A DNA stretch of 64,000 nucleotides from Rhizobium sp. JAB6 (GCF_003024605.1 NZ_PYJQ01000009.1:930001-994000); one strand, 5' to 3'; numbered from the stretch's first letter, positions 41,638-52,128 are shown. Translations and numbers: made by a program. Notes: a model not told the origin generated them from the letters alone.

Positions 41638-42423
41638 ATGTCCCTAACTGCGCTTGCCGAAACTTCTTTCACGCCGTCGCAAACAATGCCGGTCTATCTT
41701 ATCAATATTGATCGGGCAACCGAACGGCTCGCGGAGATTCAGCGGCAGAGCGACGAGGTCGGTTTTCGGTTCGAGCGCGTCCATGGTATCGACGGTGCCC
41801 TCATCCCGCGCGACGAGTGGACCGACGTGGATCACAATCGCTTCCAGCGCCGGCACGGCCGTACCATCCTGCCCGGAGAGTATGGCTGCTACCGCAGTCA
41901 CCTGCTGGCGCTGCATCGGTTTTTGGCGAGCGGCGAGGAAATGGCCGTGGTCATAGAGGATGATGTTGCGCTGGACATCGATTTCCTCGCACGCGCAGTG
42001 GCGGCGAAGGACGCTGCGCCCAACGCCGACCTGATCAAGCTTGTCAATCATCGCTGGAACGGCTTTCGCATCATGGGCCGAAGCAGCAAGGGAGATATCG
42101 TCGGCCGCTGCCTCTTTGGTCCGCAGGGCTCCACGGCCTGCTATCTCGTCACGCGTAAAGGCGCCGAAAAGATCGTAAAATCGCTGGCCATCATGTCGCT
42201 GCCCTGGGATGTGGCGGTGGAACGCGGCTGGGACATGAATATATCCATCGTCAGCACGCGTGCGAATATAGCCGGTTTCAGCCGGCTGCAGCGAACGACG
42301 ATGATCGGCTGGCGCCGCGACTATCGCGCAGCCAAGGCGCCTGCATGGCGGCGCATACCCGCGCACATCTTCAGAACAGTGGATTTTTTCCGGCGCATTG
42401 CTTATGTGCTGACGACGCCGTGA
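41638..42423 (+). CDS. Glycosyltransferase family 25
   Basis: The protein has about 261 residues. GT25 pattern: MPVYLINIDRATERL, FERVHGIDG, ILPGEYGCYRSHLLALHRFL, VVIEDDVALD (metal-binding DD) and VTRKGAEKIV. Family members add hexoses in lipopolysaccharide core or O-antigen. Start uncertain: ATG 41638 or ATG 41686, where the family core begins; neither has a strong ribosome site. It is divergent from serC. Confidence 0.85.
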   Translation: MSLTALAETSFTPSQTMPVYLINIDRATERLAEIQRQSDEVGFRFERVHGIDGALIPRDEWTDVDHNRFQRRHGRTILPGEYGCYRSHLLALHRFLASGEEMAVVIEDDVALDIDFLARAVAAKDAAPNADLIKLVNHRWNGFRIMGRSSKGDIVGRCLFGPQGSTACYLVTRKGAEKIVKSLAIMSLPWDVAVERGWDMNISIVSTRANIAGFSRLQRTTMIGWRRDYRAAKAPAWRRIPAHIFRTVDFFRRIAYVLTTP

Positions 42424-42433
42424 GCGCCGGACG

Positions 42434-43267
42434 CTACCAGGTGGTGATCCGCAACCCCACGCGAATCTCATGGCGTGACAACGCGCCGTCGCGGCCTGCC
42501 GTACCGCCGGCGCCTGCAGCCGAATCTGCGGCGGAATAGCCGAACATGTCTCCGCCGGCGATATGGGAGAAGCGGTAGCCAAGATCGACCTTGATGTTGG
42601 GCGCAACCTCGTAAGCGACACCAGCCATCAAGGCATAGGTCAAGCGCCAGTCGCTGTCACCGGGATAACGTGCGCTGACTGAAGCAGTACCGCCACAGCC
42701 CGACGTGCCATCGACACAGGAGCCGATGGCATTGACACTGCTCCAGGAAACCCGCGTGGCGCCGACGCCGGCACCGACATAGGGCGTGAAGCCTGCAAGC
42801 GTCCCGAGATCGATATATCCATTGACCATCAGGCTGCCCGCCCTGAAGGAAGATCGTGCCTTCATGGAGCATCCCGTGCCACCGGCTCCGCCGGAACATG
42901 GCGCATCGCTGGAAATGCGGCCATTGAAATCACCGCTGAAGAAATCGCCGGTGACATCAGCGCGGAATAGATCGTTGAACTGATAGCCGACACCAAGGCT
43001 GCCGGAAAAATCGCCGCCGAAGCGGGTCGAATCAAAGCTGTTCGAGCTATAATCGCCACCGGCAGGATCATAGGCGCGAAATTTCGTGGCGGTGCGGCTG
43101 GCATTGGCGGCATAGCCGACATCGCCACGCACATACCATCCCCTGGCATCCTTGACGCTCACCTCCGACATCTTGATTTCCGGCGGTGTCGCATCGGCCG
43201 CAAGTGCAATACCCGCCGATGCGCCTGCCATCGCTGCCGCCAGCGCCAAAGCGTCAAAACGGATCAT
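42434..43267 (-). CDS. Outer-membrane beta-barrel protein, RopB-like
   Basis: The protein has 277 residues from ATG 43267. Signal peptide (about 1-25, ending GIALAADA). The mature part has alternating amphipathic strands: GWYVRGDVGYAAN, GVGYQFNDLFRADVT, PYVGAGVGATRVSW, YALMAGVAYEVA, KVDLGYRFSHIAGGDMFGY. It belongs to the same family as the next protein (43509). Such porin-like barrels in Rhizobium stabilise the outer membrane and interact with LPS. Confidence 0.85.
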   Translation of the reverse strand: MIRFDALALAAAMAGASAGIALAADATPPEIKMSEVSVKDARGWYVRGDVGYAANASRTATKFRAYDPAGGDYSSNSFDSTRFGGDFSGSLGVGYQFNDLFRADVTGDFFSGDFNGRISSDAPCSGGAGGTGCSMKARSSFRAGSLMVNGYIDLGTLAGFTPYVGAGVGATRVSWSSVNAIGSCVDGTSGCGGTASVSARYPGDSDWRLTYALMAGVAYEVAPNIKVDLGYRFSHIAGGDMFGYSAADSAAGAGGTAGRDGALSRHEIRVGLRITTW

Positions 43268-43457
43268 TACCCCTCGCCTTCCATCCTCGGGCTCGCGCCG
43301 CATGCCGAACCGGCTGGCCTGCCCATCCCTTCGATAGCCCTTCAGTCAGGTCTGGCGGGAAGGCTGCCATTCTCATTTCATTAACCATAAGGAATTCATG
43401 GTTAATGAAGCTTTAAGGCGACGGAGAATTGCTTAACGGGATAGGGGGAAAAACAAG

Positions 43458-43483
43458 AGCCGCCCGGCGAGAACCAGGCGGCT
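43458..43483 (-). terminator. Terminator of the outer-membrane protein gene at 43509
   Basis: AGCCGCC / GGCGGCT arms with a 12-base loop; on the minus strand it is followed by CTTGTTTTT. It lies 25 bases after the gene's stop. Confidence 0.78.
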
Positions 43484-43508
43484 TTTCAATAGCTTGAATG
43501 GATATGGC

Positions 43509-44360
43509 TTACTTGTAGACCGGCGCCTGGACCGGAATGTCAGCTGGCGGCATGTAGCTTGCCGTCTGGCAGCCGCCGAACGTATAGCGGGCACCGATGC
43601 GGGCTTCGTGCAGGTTCAGGCCCTTGTCGTAGCCGGGACCGCCATTCTCGTTGTAGCCGAACATGTCGCCGCCCTGAACGTGGCGATAACGATAGCCGAC
43701 ATCAGCCTTGAGGTTGCAGCTCAGATCGATGGAGGTACCGGCCATCAGCGCGTAGGTAAAGCGCCAGCCGCCGCGGCCATTATGCGAGACCGTCCCGTCG
43801 CAGGAATCCGGATTGGCGTCAGAGCAGGACGTGTTCTTCAGATTGCTCCACTTGACGTAAGTGCCGCCGAGGCCGCCACCGACATAGGGGGTGAAGATGC
43901 CGTAGGTACCGAGATCGACATAGGCATTGGCAAGCAAGCTATAGGCCGTCAGGGAGGCAAGATCACGCGAGGTCGCCGCCGCCGGAGTAAAGCCCGGGCC
44001 GCAGGCACCGCAATCGCCCTTCGTAGAACCCTTGAAGTCGGACTTGAAGAGATAGTCGAGCGTCAAGTCCGTGCGCAGGTAGTTGTTGATCTGGTAGCCG
44101 ACACCGCCGCCGAGCGTGACATTGCCATCGAGCTTGGCGCGATCGAAATCGACCAGGCTGGCATTGGAGCCTTGGAAGTAGTTCGCGCCGCGCAGATTCG
44201 TGAAGGCATAGCCGACATCGCCGCGCAGATACCAGCCGCTGGATTGAGCGACGGTCACTTCCGGCGCCGGCTGTACCGGTTCGGGCGTATAAAGATCAGC
44301 AGAAAAGGCCGACGTGCCAACAAGCAAAGTGGCAAGTGCCCCAATCAGGGTTTTCATCAT
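43509..44360 (-). CDS. Outer-membrane beta-barrel protein, RopB-like, paralogue
   Basis: The protein has 283 residues from ATG 44360 (GGAG 8 bases upstream); a second ATG follows directly. Signal peptide (MKTLIGALATLLVGTSAFSA). Same repeating plan as the protein at 42434: GWYLRGDVGYAF, GVGYQINNYLRTDLT, YALMAGTSIDLS, DVGYRYRHVQGGDMFGY. It has two Cys pairs in loops (CGACG, CSDANPDSC) that may form disulfides. A long AT-rich region upstream suggests its own promoter. Confidence 0.87.
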   Translation of the reverse strand: MMKTLIGALATLLVGTSAFSADLYTPEPVQPAPEVTVAQSSGWYLRGDVGYAFTNLRGANYFQGSNASLVDFDRAKLDGNVTLGGGVGYQINNYLRTDLTLDYLFKSDFKGSTKGDCGACGPGFTPAAATSRDLASLTAYSLLANAYVDLGTYGIFTPYVGGGLGGTYVKWSNLKNTSCSDANPDSCDGTVSHNGRGGWRFTYALMAGTSIDLSCNLKADVGYRYRHVQGGDMFGYNENGGPGYDKGLNLHEARIGARYTFGGCQTASYMPPADIPVQAPVYK

Positions 44361-44678
44361 GGCTTTGGCTCCAAATTTCTTGCCCTTGGCACAGCAAATG
44401 CTTGCCAATTGAAAAGACATGACAGGATAATGATGAAAAGGAGTTAAAACCTGATTAACTACGAATATTTACCGTGTTTATTCAGAATTATACTTCATTC
44501 AACATATAAGGCAATTTTTATATATAAGTGAAAAGAATGAGATAAGGCGTGCCGCCCAACTTCTTTTTCCATTCAGGCACCGGATCCGCGGATCACCGAA
44601 GGCGGGGTTCCTAAACCGTTTGGCAAGTATCGAACCATTACAGTGCTGCCGCCGGGGAGGTAACGCAGGAGGGAGTCA

Positions 44679-45239
44679 TTGACTTACCATCGAACGATAT
44701 GGGCCACCTTGGGCCTTGCTCTTATCTTTCTGAGCTCCGCCCCCCTCGCAGGCGCGATGCCGGTCAAGCCGATAGCGGCCACAGCCGCCCCATGGAACAA
44801 GGGGCGCGAAACGGGCTTGCCGATCCCGCGCTATGTTTCTCTTCGCGCTCACAAAGCCCGCATGCGCGTCGGGCCATCGACGATCTACGCCACGAAATGG
44901 ATCTATATGAAGCCCGGTCTTCCCCTTGAGATCATCGACGAATACGGCCATTGGCGGCAGGTCCGTGATGATACCGGCGTTACCGGCTGGATGCACAGTG
45001 CACTGCTTTCCGGGACGCGTACGGGCGTGATCGCCCCCTGGCTGACCAAGAATGCCATGCTGCGCGCCGATCCGAATCCCGCCGCCAGGGCGATCGCGGA
45101 GCTGCAGCCGCGGGTGCTGGTTTCACTGCAATCCTGCACCGGAACGTGGTGTCGCGTCTCCGTCCGCGGGCACTCCGTCAGAGGTTATATCCGGCAGGAC
45201 AAGCTCTGGGGCGCTTATCCCGGAGAAATGTTTCAGTAG
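44679..45239 (+). CDS. Exported SH3-domain protein (TTG start)
   Basis: The protein has 186 residues. A signal peptide (about 1-26) is followed by two SH3-like repeats: RMRVGPSTIYATKWIYMKPG with GVTGWMHSALL, and MLRADPNPAARAIAELQPRV with GYIRQDKLWG. The start is a TTG at 44679: a strong ribosome site (AGGAGGG) lies 5 to 11 bases upstream and the signal peptide begins there. Such proteins bind peptidoglycan in the periplasm. It is single and converges on glmM. Confidence 0.82.
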   Translation: MTYHRTIWATLGLALIFLSSAPLAGAMPVKPIAATAAPWNKGRETGLPIPRYVSLRAHKARMRVGPSTIYATKWIYMKPGLPLEIIDEYGHWRQVRDDTGVTGWMHSALLSGTRTGVIAPWLTKNAMLRADPNPAARAIAELQPRVLVSLQSCTGTWCRVSVRGHSVRGYIRQDKLWGAYPGEMFQ

Positions 45240-45270
45240 ACCGCCCGTCATTCCGAAACTGAAAACATGA

Positions 45271-45292
45271 TGGCCGCCTGACAGGACGGCCA
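45271..45292. terminator. Possible two-way terminator between SH3 gene and glmM
   Basis: TGGCCG and CGGCCA pair around a 10-base loop in the 84-base gap between these convergent genes. No long U run on either strand, so the call is tentative. Confidence 0.4.
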
Positions 45293-45323
45293 TAATATAT
45301 TACCAGTAACTTCTTTTGCCTGC

Positions 45324-46676
45324 TCAGGCGGCCGAACGCACGCTCGATATCACGTCGATCAATCCGCCGACGATGCGCTCGATCTGGCCGCGATCGTCGC
45401 CTTCCGCCATGACGCGGATCAGGGGCTCGGTGCCGGAGGGGCGAATCACCAGCCGACCGTTGCGGGACAGCTCGCTTTCCGCATCGGCGATTGCCTGACG
45501 CACGTGAATGTCCTCCAGCGGCTTGCCGCCGGAAATACGGACATTGCGCAGCAGCTGCGGCACCGGCTCGAAGCGGCGGCAGACTTCGCTGACCGGCTTG
45601 CCCGTGCGCTTCACCGCGGCAAGGATCTGCAGCGCAGCCACCAGACCATCGCCCGTCGTGCCATAGTCGGAGAGCACGATATGACCGGACTGCTCGCCGC
45701 CGACATTGTAATTGTGCTGGCGCATATGCTCGACGACATAGCGGTCGCCGACGGCCGTACGCGCAAGCGACATGCCGCGATCGCCCAGGAAGCGCTCCAG
45801 CCCGAGATTGGACATGACGGTTGCGACGATGCCATTGCCGCGCAGCGTCTGGCTCTCGGCCCAGCTTTCGGCAATGACAGCCATCAGCTGGTCGCCATCG
45901 ATGATCGTGCCGGTTTCATCGACAATAATGACGCGGTCGGCATCGCCATCCAGCGCAATGCCGATATCGGCGCGCACTTCGTCCACCTTCCTCTGCAAGG
46001 CAACCGGGCTGGTGGAGCCGCAATTCAGATTGATATTCGTGCCGTTCGGCTCATTGCCGATGGTCACAACGTCAGCACCAAGCTCCCAAAGGGCGGCCGG
46101 GGCGACCTTGTAGGCGGCGCCATTGGCGCAATCGATCGCGATCCGCAGCCCCTGCAGCGTCACATCGCGCGGCAGCGTGCGCTTGGCATGTTCGATGTAG
46201 CGGTCATGGACACCGTCGATACGCTTGGCGCGGCCTATATTTTCCGATCTGGCCAGATGCTCCGACATGTCCTTGTCGAGCATGTCCTCGATCTTCATTT
46301 CGAGATCGTCGGAGAGCTTATAGCCGTCAGGGCCGAAAAGCTTGATGCCATTATCCTGGTAAGGATTGTGCGAAGCCGAGATCATGACGCCGATATCGGC
46401 GCGCAGCGAGCGCGTCAGCATCGCGACTGCCGGCGTCGGGATAGGACCGAGAACGAAGGCATCGACACCGGCCGCGGTAAAGCCTGCCACTATGGCATTT
46501 TCGAGCATATAGCCGGAAAGGCGCGTATCCTTGCCGATGACAACCCTGTGGCGATGGCTGCCTCGATGGAAGATCGTGCCGGCAGCGATACCCACGCGCA
46601 TGGCAAGATCCGGCGTCATCGGATAGATATTGGATTGACCGCGAATTCCGTCAGTTCCGAAATAACGGCGTTTCAT
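45324..46676 (-). CDS. glmM: Phosphoglucosamine mutase
   Basis: The protein has 450 residues from ATG 46676 (CAGGAG 5 bases upstream). [10 protein letters not shown] start; active-site Ser102 in [12 protein letters not shown], metal site DGDADR, sugar-binding GEQSGHIV, and the C-terminal phosphate site [11 protein letters not shown]. It makes glucosamine-1-phosphate for UDP-GlcNAc, feeding peptidoglycan and LPS. A 307-base non-coding stretch precedes it. Confidence 0.96.
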   Translation of the reverse strand: MKRRYFGTDGIRGQSNIYPMTPDLAMRVGIAAGTIFHRGSHRHRVVIGKDTRLSGYMLENAIVAGFTAAGVDAFVLGPIPTPAVAMLTRSLRADIGVMISASHNPYQDNGIKLFGPDGYKLSDDLEMKIEDMLDKDMSEHLARSENIGRAKRIDGVHDRYIEHAKRTLPRDVTLQGLRIAIDCANGAAYKVAPAALWELGADVVTIGNEPNGTNINLNCGSTSPVALQRKVDEVRADIGIALDGDADRVIIVDETGTIIDGDQLMAVIAESWAESQTLRGNGIVATVMSNLGLERFLGDRGMSLARTAVGDRYVVEHMRQHNYNVGGEQSGHIVLSDYGTTGDGLVAALQILAAVKRTGKPVSEVCRRFEPVPQLLRNVRISGGKPLEDIHVRQAIADAESELSRNGRLVIRPSGTEPLIRVMAEGDDRGQIERIVGGLIDVISSVRSAA

Positions 46677-46983
46677 ATGCACTCCTGTCGTTGCCGCATT
46701 CGGGCAAGGAATGCGGCGGCATCGATATCGCCGCCTGGAAGCCAGCGGCACTGCAAACATCGATGCTTCTGGCTCATGCCATAGATTGTAAAACTCGGCA
46801 CTTAAATTACCGAGAACGCCTATTACACCGCGTTACCATTAATAAGCACTAAAAAACTGCATCAGATCCTCATGGAGACAGTCATCCACAGCCCATCGCG
46901 CTCGCATTACTTCGCCCAGGCACTGGGCTTGTCATAAGGCTCGGCCGCCATTCCCAAGCACTATCTCCTTCGCCTTCAAAGCA
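46677..46983. other. Upstream region of glmM, non-coding
   Basis: No gene is seen between glmM and the ftsH terminator. The part near 46790-46860 is AT-rich (TTACCATTAATAAGCACTAA area) and is a likely promoter site for glmM, though I could not define clear boxes. Confidence 0.4.
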
Positions 46984-47019
46984 GAAGGGCCAGCCGCCTT
47001 TTCAGGTGACTGGCCCTTC
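46984..47019 (-). terminator. Terminator of ftsH
   Basis: GAAGGGCCAG and CTGGCCCTTC form a perfect 10-bp stem with a 16-base loop, 28 bases after the ftsH stop. The minus strand continues into TTCTGC, a short U run. It works as an end of the ftsH transcript. Confidence 0.8.
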
Positions 47020-47046
47020 AATCTCGAGGTTTTCGTCTCCCGCGCC

Positions 47047-48990
47047 TTAACGCGGCTGCGGTTCGAAGCCGCTTTCGGGCTCATCACCCTTGGCACCGAG
47101 CGAGCCGTCCTTCTTCGCGCCGGTCTTTGGCACGGCCGAGCCGCGGCTCGGCGGCGTATCGTCACCGAGATCGCGCGCAGGCTTCTCACCGCGGATCAGC
47201 GCCTTGATTTCGTCACCAGTCAGAGTCTCGTATTCGAGCAGTCCTTCCGCCAGAGCCACGAACTCGTCATGCTTTTCGGTGAGGATATCCTTGGCCTGAC
47301 GATAGGCTTCATCGATCAGACGGCGAACCTCGTTGTCGATCTTCTGAGCGGTTGCTTCCGAGACATTCTTCGACTGCGAAACGGAATGGCCGAGGAAGAC
47401 TTCCTGCTGGTTCTCGCCATAGGCGACCTGACCGAGCTCGTCGGAGAAGCCCCACTGAGTGACCATCGCCCGCGCAAGCTTGGTCGCCTGCTCGATATCG
47501 GAGGAGGCACCCGAAGTAATGTTTTCCTTGCCGAAAGTCAGCTCTTCCGCGACACGGCCGCCCATCATGATGCAGAGGCGGGAGACCATCCACTTGTAGC
47601 TCATCGAATAGCGGTCACCCTCGGGGAGCTGCATGACCATGCCGAGGGCACGGCCGCGCGGAATGATGGTCGCCTTGTGCAGCGGGTCAGCGACGGCGAC
47701 ATTGAGCGCCGTGATCGCGTGACCGGCTTCGTGATAGGCGGTGAGCTTCTTTTCCGCTTCGGTCATGGCCGAAGAGCGGCGCTCGGCACCCATCATGATC
47801 TTGTCCTTGGCGTCCTCGAATTCCTGCATCGTCACCAGGCGCTTGTTGCGTCGGGCGGCCATGAGGGCGGCTTCGTTGACGAGGTTCATGAGGTCGGCAC
47901 CGGAGAAGCCGGGCGTACCGCGGGCCAGCGTCTTCAGATCGACGTTCGGAGCCAGCGGCACGTTGCGGGCGTGAACCTTGAGAATCCGCTCGCGGCCAAC
48001 GATATCCGGGTTCGGAACTACGACCTGACGGTCGAAACGGCCCGGACGCAGCAGCGCGGGGTCGAGAACGTCGGGACGGTTGGTGGCGGCGATCAGGATG
48101 ATGCCTTCATTGGCCTCGAAGCCGTCCATTTCGACCAGCAGCTGGTTGAGCGTCTGTTCGCGCTCGTCGTTACCGCCGCCAAGACCGGCACCGCGATGGC
48201 GGCCGACGGCGTCGATTTCGTCGATGAAGATGATGCAAGGCGCATTCTTCTTGGCCTGCTCGAACATGTCGCGCACACGGCTCGCACCGACGCCGACGAA
48301 CATTTCGACGAAGTCGGAACCGGAGATGGTGAAGAACGGCACGTTGGCTTCGCCAGCGATGGCGCGCGCCAGAAGCGTTTTACCGGTGCCGGGAGGTCCG
48401 ACGAGCAGAACGCCGCGCGGGATACGCCCGCCGAGACGCTGGAACTTCTGCGGATCGCGCAGGAATTCGACGATTTCTTCCAGATCCTGCTTGGCTTCGT
48501 CGACACCGGCGACGTCGTCGAAGGTAACGCGGCCATGCGCTTCCGTCAGAAGCTTGGCCTTCGACTTGCCGAAGCCCATGGCGCCACGCGAGCCGCCCTG
48601 CATCTGACGCATGAAGAACAGCCAGACGCCGAGAATCAGGAGCATCGGCAGCAGCGTGCCGAGATAGCTCAGGAAGCTCGAAGAACCGTCCGATTCCGGA
48701 CGGCCGACGATGTTGACGTTCTTGCTTTGCAGGCGTTCAAGCAGGCTGTCATCCACGACCGGAGCATAGGTCTGGAAGGGCGTGCCGTTTTCGACATAGC
48801 TGCCGACGACGCGGTTGCCGGTGACGGTCACGTCACGGACGCGTCCGGAATCGACTTCCCGCAGGAACTGCGAATACGGTATTTCCCTGGAGCCTGTTTG
48901 TGCCGGCGCGTTCTGAAACATGCTGAACAGGGCAATCAACAGCAAGGCTATGATTGCCCACAGAGCGAAATTACGAAAATTAGGGTTCAT
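47047..48990 (-). CDS. ftsH: ATP-dependent zinc metalloprotease FtsH
   Basis: The protein has 647 residues from ATG 48990. Two membrane segments (about 9-24 and 108-126) flank a periplasmic domain. AAA module: Walker A GPPGTGKT (198-205), Walker [10 protein letters not shown], second region of homology [20 protein letters not shown]. Protease: HEAGH (about 421) with Zn; C-terminal helical tail. It degrades membrane and regulatory proteins. Its start is 53 bases from tilS, in the same direction. Confidence 0.97.
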   Translation of the reverse strand: MNPNFRNFALWAIIALLLIALFSMFQNAPAQTGSREIPYSQFLREVDSGRVRDVTVTGNRVVGSYVENGTPFQTYAPVVDDSLLERLQSKNVNIVGRPESDGSSSFLSYLGTLLPMLLILGVWLFFMRQMQGGSRGAMGFGKSKAKLLTEAHGRVTFDDVAGVDEAKQDLEEIVEFLRDPQKFQRLGGRIPRGVLLVGPPGTGKTLLARAIAGEANVPFFTISGSDFVEMFVGVGASRVRDMFEQAKKNAPCIIFIDEIDAVGRHRGAGLGGGNDEREQTLNQLLVEMDGFEANEGIILIAATNRPDVLDPALLRPGRFDRQVVVPNPDIVGRERILKVHARNVPLAPNVDLKTLARGTPGFSGADLMNLVNEAALMAARRNKRLVTMQEFEDAKDKIMMGAERRSSAMTEAEKKLTAYHEAGHAITALNVAVADPLHKATIIPRGRALGMVMQLPEGDRYSMSYKWMVSRLCIMMGGRVAEELTFGKENITSGASSDIEQATKLARAMVTQWGFSDELGQVAYGENQQEVFLGHSVSQSKNVSEATAQKIDNEVRRLIDEAYRQAKDILTEKHDEFVALAEGLLEYETLTGDEIKALIRGEKPARDLGDDTPPSRGSAVPKTGAKKDGSLGAKGDEPESGFEPQPR

Positions 48991-49043
48991 CGAACTCCCC
49001 AGCACTGAAACTCCCGCCGTCAAGCGGCGGTATTACTTGATCC

Positions 49044-50432
49044 CTAACATAGGGTTGCGCCAAGCCCTTGCCAAGGCAAACCGCATCGCCGCATGTTTTT
49101 TCCGTCTATAGGGCCGAAAAGCGGCAGCCGCCTATAGGCTTCACGTCCGAAAGCGGCGGATAGGTGGTCGGCGAATGTGAGGTCAAATCGTGTCAAAAAG
49201 CGGTCGAAGGGCGAAAGACGGGGTTGAAGCGCGACGGTCGCCGCCTTTTCGTTGCCATCCGCCACAATCGACGGCATCGCCGCCTGAGCGCGTTTCACCA
49301 CGCCTCCTGGCAGATTCGCCGGGAAAATCGTCGCGTTTCCCGCTTCAGGAGCGCTGATGCGGACTGCAGTCGAGCCGAAATTCTCGACGTCGAAGCGGCC
49401 ATCCCAATTGCGTTTTTCGCCAGGCAGGACCGAAACCGGAGCGATGTTGCGGCTCTCCCGCATAAGATAAAGCGCATCGCGACGCAGGTCGAAGATCACT
49501 CCTCCCGCCGTGCGCCGGCCGAGGTTCCCTCCGCTCACAAATTCGAGAACACGCTGCATTTGCGCCCGCCCCGGCGGAAAAGACTTGCCGCCGAAGACGG
49601 CGGCAAGATAAGACAGGGCATAGGCGACGACCGCTGCATCAGCGGAAAGGCCAGGCCGGCCGACGGCGCAGAGCGCGTCCGCATGGATGGTGACATGCTC
49701 GTCCAGCCATGCTGCCGCCCGCGTCGAAAGCGCGGCGCGATCGGCGCCTCCATCAGCAGGCAGTTCGGCCACAGGCTGCCTGGAAAGGCTCATGCGGGTG
49801 CGTACGCGCTCGTATTTCACATCCTCGTTGCTGGGATCGTCGAGCCAGGATACGCCATGCGTCTGGAGGTAGGTCCGGATATCGGCCCGCCGGCATGCGA
49901 GAAACGGCCTGATAACCCAGATACGCCGATCGAAGAGAACCGCATCGGCGATGCCCGTGCCATAACCGCTCTGCCCCCTCCGCGCGTCGCGCATGGCCAT
50001 CGTCTCGCGCTGATCGTCCAGCGTATGGGCCGTAACGATCACGTCGGCCGAGATCTCCGAGGCGAGCTCCGCAAGCAGCGCGTAACGCGCTTCGCGTGCT
50101 GCGGCCATGATGCCGGTTTCGGGCTTTTCCCCCTGCCAGCGAAGGATAAAATGGGAAATCCCGCGCGAAGCGCAGAATGCCGCAACTTCTTGCGCTTCGT
50201 CCGCGGATGCGTCGCGCAATCCATGGTCGATCGTTGCTGCGGTAAGGGTGATATCTTCGTGAGAATGGGATTTCAGCCGCTCGGCAAGGGCAATCAGAAG
50301 CCCTGTGGAATCACTGCCGCCCGAAACGGCGACGAGAATATGAGCAGGCTTCGAGAGAGAATCCAGAAATTTGCTGGCTGCCGCTTCGGGCGTAATGGCT
50401 GTGGCATCGCCGGTCACAGCGTCAACGGACAT
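49044..50432 (-). CDS. tilS: tRNA(Ile)-lysidine synthase
   Basis: The protein has 462 residues. PP-loop SGGSDS at 37-42, then ATIDHGLRDASADEAQEVAA, TAHTLDDQRETMAMR and RPFLACRRADIRTYLQTH, typical of TilS. The C-terminal half is less conserved. It converts C34 of tRNA-Ile(CAU) to lysidine using ATP and lysine, so AUA is read as Ile. It lies between cpoB and ftsH, a common order in Alphaproteobacteria. Confidence 0.93.
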   Translation of the reverse strand: MSVDAVTGDATAITPEAAASKFLDSLSKPAHILVAVSGGSDSTGLLIALAERLKSHSHEDITLTAATIDHGLRDASADEAQEVAAFCASRGISHFILRWQGEKPETGIMAAAREARYALLAELASEISADVIVTAHTLDDQRETMAMRDARRGQSGYGTGIADAVLFDRRIWVIRPFLACRRADIRTYLQTHGVSWLDDPSNEDVKYERVRTRMSLSRQPVAELPADGGADRAALSTRAAAWLDEHVTIHADALCAVGRPGLSADAAVVAYALSYLAAVFGGKSFPPGRAQMQRVLEFVSGGNLGRRTAGGVIFDLRRDALYLMRESRNIAPVSVLPGEKRNWDGRFDVENFGSTAVRISAPEAGNATIFPANLPGGVVKRAQAAMPSIVADGNEKAATVALQPRLSPFDRFLTRFDLTFADHLSAAFGREAYRRLPLFGPIDGKNMRRCGLPWQGLGATLC

Positions 50433-50437
50433 GGCGG

Positions 50438-51439
50438 TCAGCAGGCCAGCCGCTTCTGTTCGCTAGCAACCTTGCTGGTCACAGCCTTGGAGGCCTTCGG
50501 ATAACGCTTGGTTACCTCGCGAAGCGTGGCGCAGGCGGTATCCTTGTTGTCGAGGGCGGCCAGAGACATGCCGAGCTTCAGCAGCATTTCCGGCGCCTTT
50601 TCCGAGGTGCTATATTTCTGATGCGCATTCAGGAAGGTCTTGGCGGCTTCGTTGTACTTGCCCTGCGAATAGAGCGCTTCGCCGAGCCAGAAATTCGCAT
50701 CCGCAGCCCGCGAACTGCTGGGATAGCTGTCGAGATATTGACGGAATTCCTGTTCGGCAACGTTATAATCGCCGGACAGGACGTGACCGTAGGCGGCCTT
50801 GTATTGGTCGTTCTCGCTGCCGAGCGATGCCGTCTGCGAGCCTGAGCCTGCACTTGGCGGCGCACCCGAACCATTGTTGGCCCCGCTCATCGAGGAGCCG
50901 ATCTGGTCGCCGCTCTGGTCGAACTGGATGGAGCCGAGTTCGCTCGGCGGCTTGCCGCCGCCACGCGGCGCTGCGGTGCCGCCATTCTGCGAGCTGCTGA
51001 TAACGCCGGCAATATCGTCCTGCTTGCCGCCGCTCTGCGCGGGCACATCGGCCTCGCTCTTCTTCATCGTGCCGCCCGATGCCGGCGCGCTGCCGCGCTT
51101 TTCAAGCTGCTGGAAGCGGAATTCGTTGTCTTCCTGCGCCTTGCGGATCTGCTCCTGCATCTGGAGAAGCTGGTAGCTCATCTCCTCGACGCGTCCGTTC
51201 AACTGGCGCATCTGGTCTTCGAGTTGCTGCAGGCGCATTTCGGCATCGCTGTTTTGAACGTTGATGACCGGTGCCTGGCCGTATTGCGCTTGTCTTTGAT
51301 ACGCGTTGCCGTGCGCCGCCTGCGCGGAAGCATCGCGGCCCCCGAAATGGAGTCCAAACAACGACAAGGCAGAAGCATCGCGCTCGCTACCCACGACGGC
51401 AGCGAGACAAAGCATGCTCGCCACGACAAGTTTTCTCAT
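50438..51439 (-). CDS. cpoB: Tol-Pal system protein CpoB (YbgF)
   Basis: The protein has 333 residues: a signal peptide (about 1-24), a coiled coil (about 60-110, RLQQLEDQMRQLNGRVEEM), a low-complexity Gly/Ser linker, and a C-terminal TPR domain (YKAAYGHVLSGDYNVAEQEF, YPSSSRAADANFWLGEALY, GKYNEAAKTFLNAHQKYSTS). It acts in the periplasm and coordinates peptidoglycan synthesis with the Tol-Pal complex. It follows pal on the same strand. Confidence 0.92.
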   Translation of the reverse strand: MRKLVVASMLCLAAVVGSERDASALSLFGLHFGGRDASAQAAHGNAYQRQAQYGQAPVINVQNSDAEMRLQQLEDQMRQLNGRVEEMSYQLLQMQEQIRKAQEDNEFRFQQLEKRGSAPASGGTMKKSEADVPAQSGGKQDDIAGVISSSQNGGTAAPRGGGKPPSELGSIQFDQSGDQIGSSMSGANNGSGAPPSAGSGSQTASLGSENDQYKAAYGHVLSGDYNVAEQEFRQYLDSYPSSSRAADANFWLGEALYSQGKYNEAAKTFLNAHQKYSTSEKAPEMLLKLGMSLAALDNKDTACATLREVTKRYPKASKAVTSKVASEQKRLAC

Positions 51440-51548
51440 ATGGATCTTCCTGTCCTATTGATTCTTCGGGCCGGAGGGCTCGAACAGGAGATTTTTACAA
51501 TTGCTCTCAAAAAGCAACGGAGTTCGGCCAAAGTGTGGTCAAAAAAGT

Positions 51549-51572
51549 AAAGGCGGCACGAGGCCGCCTTTT
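51549..51572 (-). terminator. Terminator of pal
   Basis: AAAGGCGGC / GCCGCCTTT arms with a short loop; the minus strand continues ACTTTTTT. It lies 22 bases after the pal stop and separates it from cpoB. Confidence 0.85.
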
Positions 51573-51594
51573 GCATTTCGACTGGTCTTTGGAA

Positions 51595-52128
51595 TCAGGA
51601 GCCGGCGCCGTTGAGCACGGTGACCGCGCGGCGGTTCTGCGACCAGCAGGACTCGTTGTCGCAGGTAGCGACCGGGCGTTCCTTGCCGTAGGAAATCGTC
51701 TTCATGCGGTTCGCGGGAACGCCGCGCGAAGCGAGGTAATTTTTCGCCGCGGCTGCACGGCGGGCGCCGAGAGCGAGGTTGTATTCGCGAGTGCCGGTCT
51801 CGTCCGCGTGACCTTCGACCGTGATTGAATAGTTCGGATAGCGAGCAAGCCACTGAGCTTGACGATCGAGCGTCTGTGCTGCTTCGGAGCTGATGGAGGA
51901 ACTATCGACGACGAAGAAGATACGGTCGCCGACATTGACCGTGAAGTCCTGCGGCGAGCCCGGAGTAGCGTTGCCGGCACCGTTCAGGCCAAGACCGTTG
52001 GCATCGTTCGGCAGGCCCTTCTTGGAAGCGCAGCCGGCCAGAGAAAGGCCAACGAAAAGCGCGATCATGATCGGGTTGCGGGCGAGGTTCTGCATATGGC
52101 CAGCGGCCTGGATTGCGGTGCGGCTCAT
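51595..52128 (-). CDS. pal: Peptidoglycan-associated lipoprotein Pal
   Basis: The protein has 177 residues. Lipoprotein signal with lipobox LAGC, so the mature form starts at Cys about 33 and is anchored in the outer membrane. OmpA-like domain: DRIFFVVDSSSISSEAAQTL, TVEGHADETGTREYNLALGA (peptidoglycan-binding Asp and Arg) and RPVATCDNESCWSQNRRAVT. It binds peptidoglycan and TolB and helps outer membrane constriction. Confidence 0.96.
   Translation of the reverse strand: MSRTAIQAAGHMQNLARNPIMIALFVGLSLAGCASKKGLPNDANGLGLNGAGNATPGSPQDFTVNVGDRIFFVVDSSSISSEAAQTLDRQAQWLARYPNYSITVEGHADETGTREYNLALGARRAAAAKNYLASRGVPANRMKTISYGKERPVATCDNESCWSQNRRAVTVLNGAGS

Noticed and set aside
47269..49008. 579-codon + strand frame opposite ftsH
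   Set aside because: Antisense shadow of a highly conserved gene; no motif of its own.
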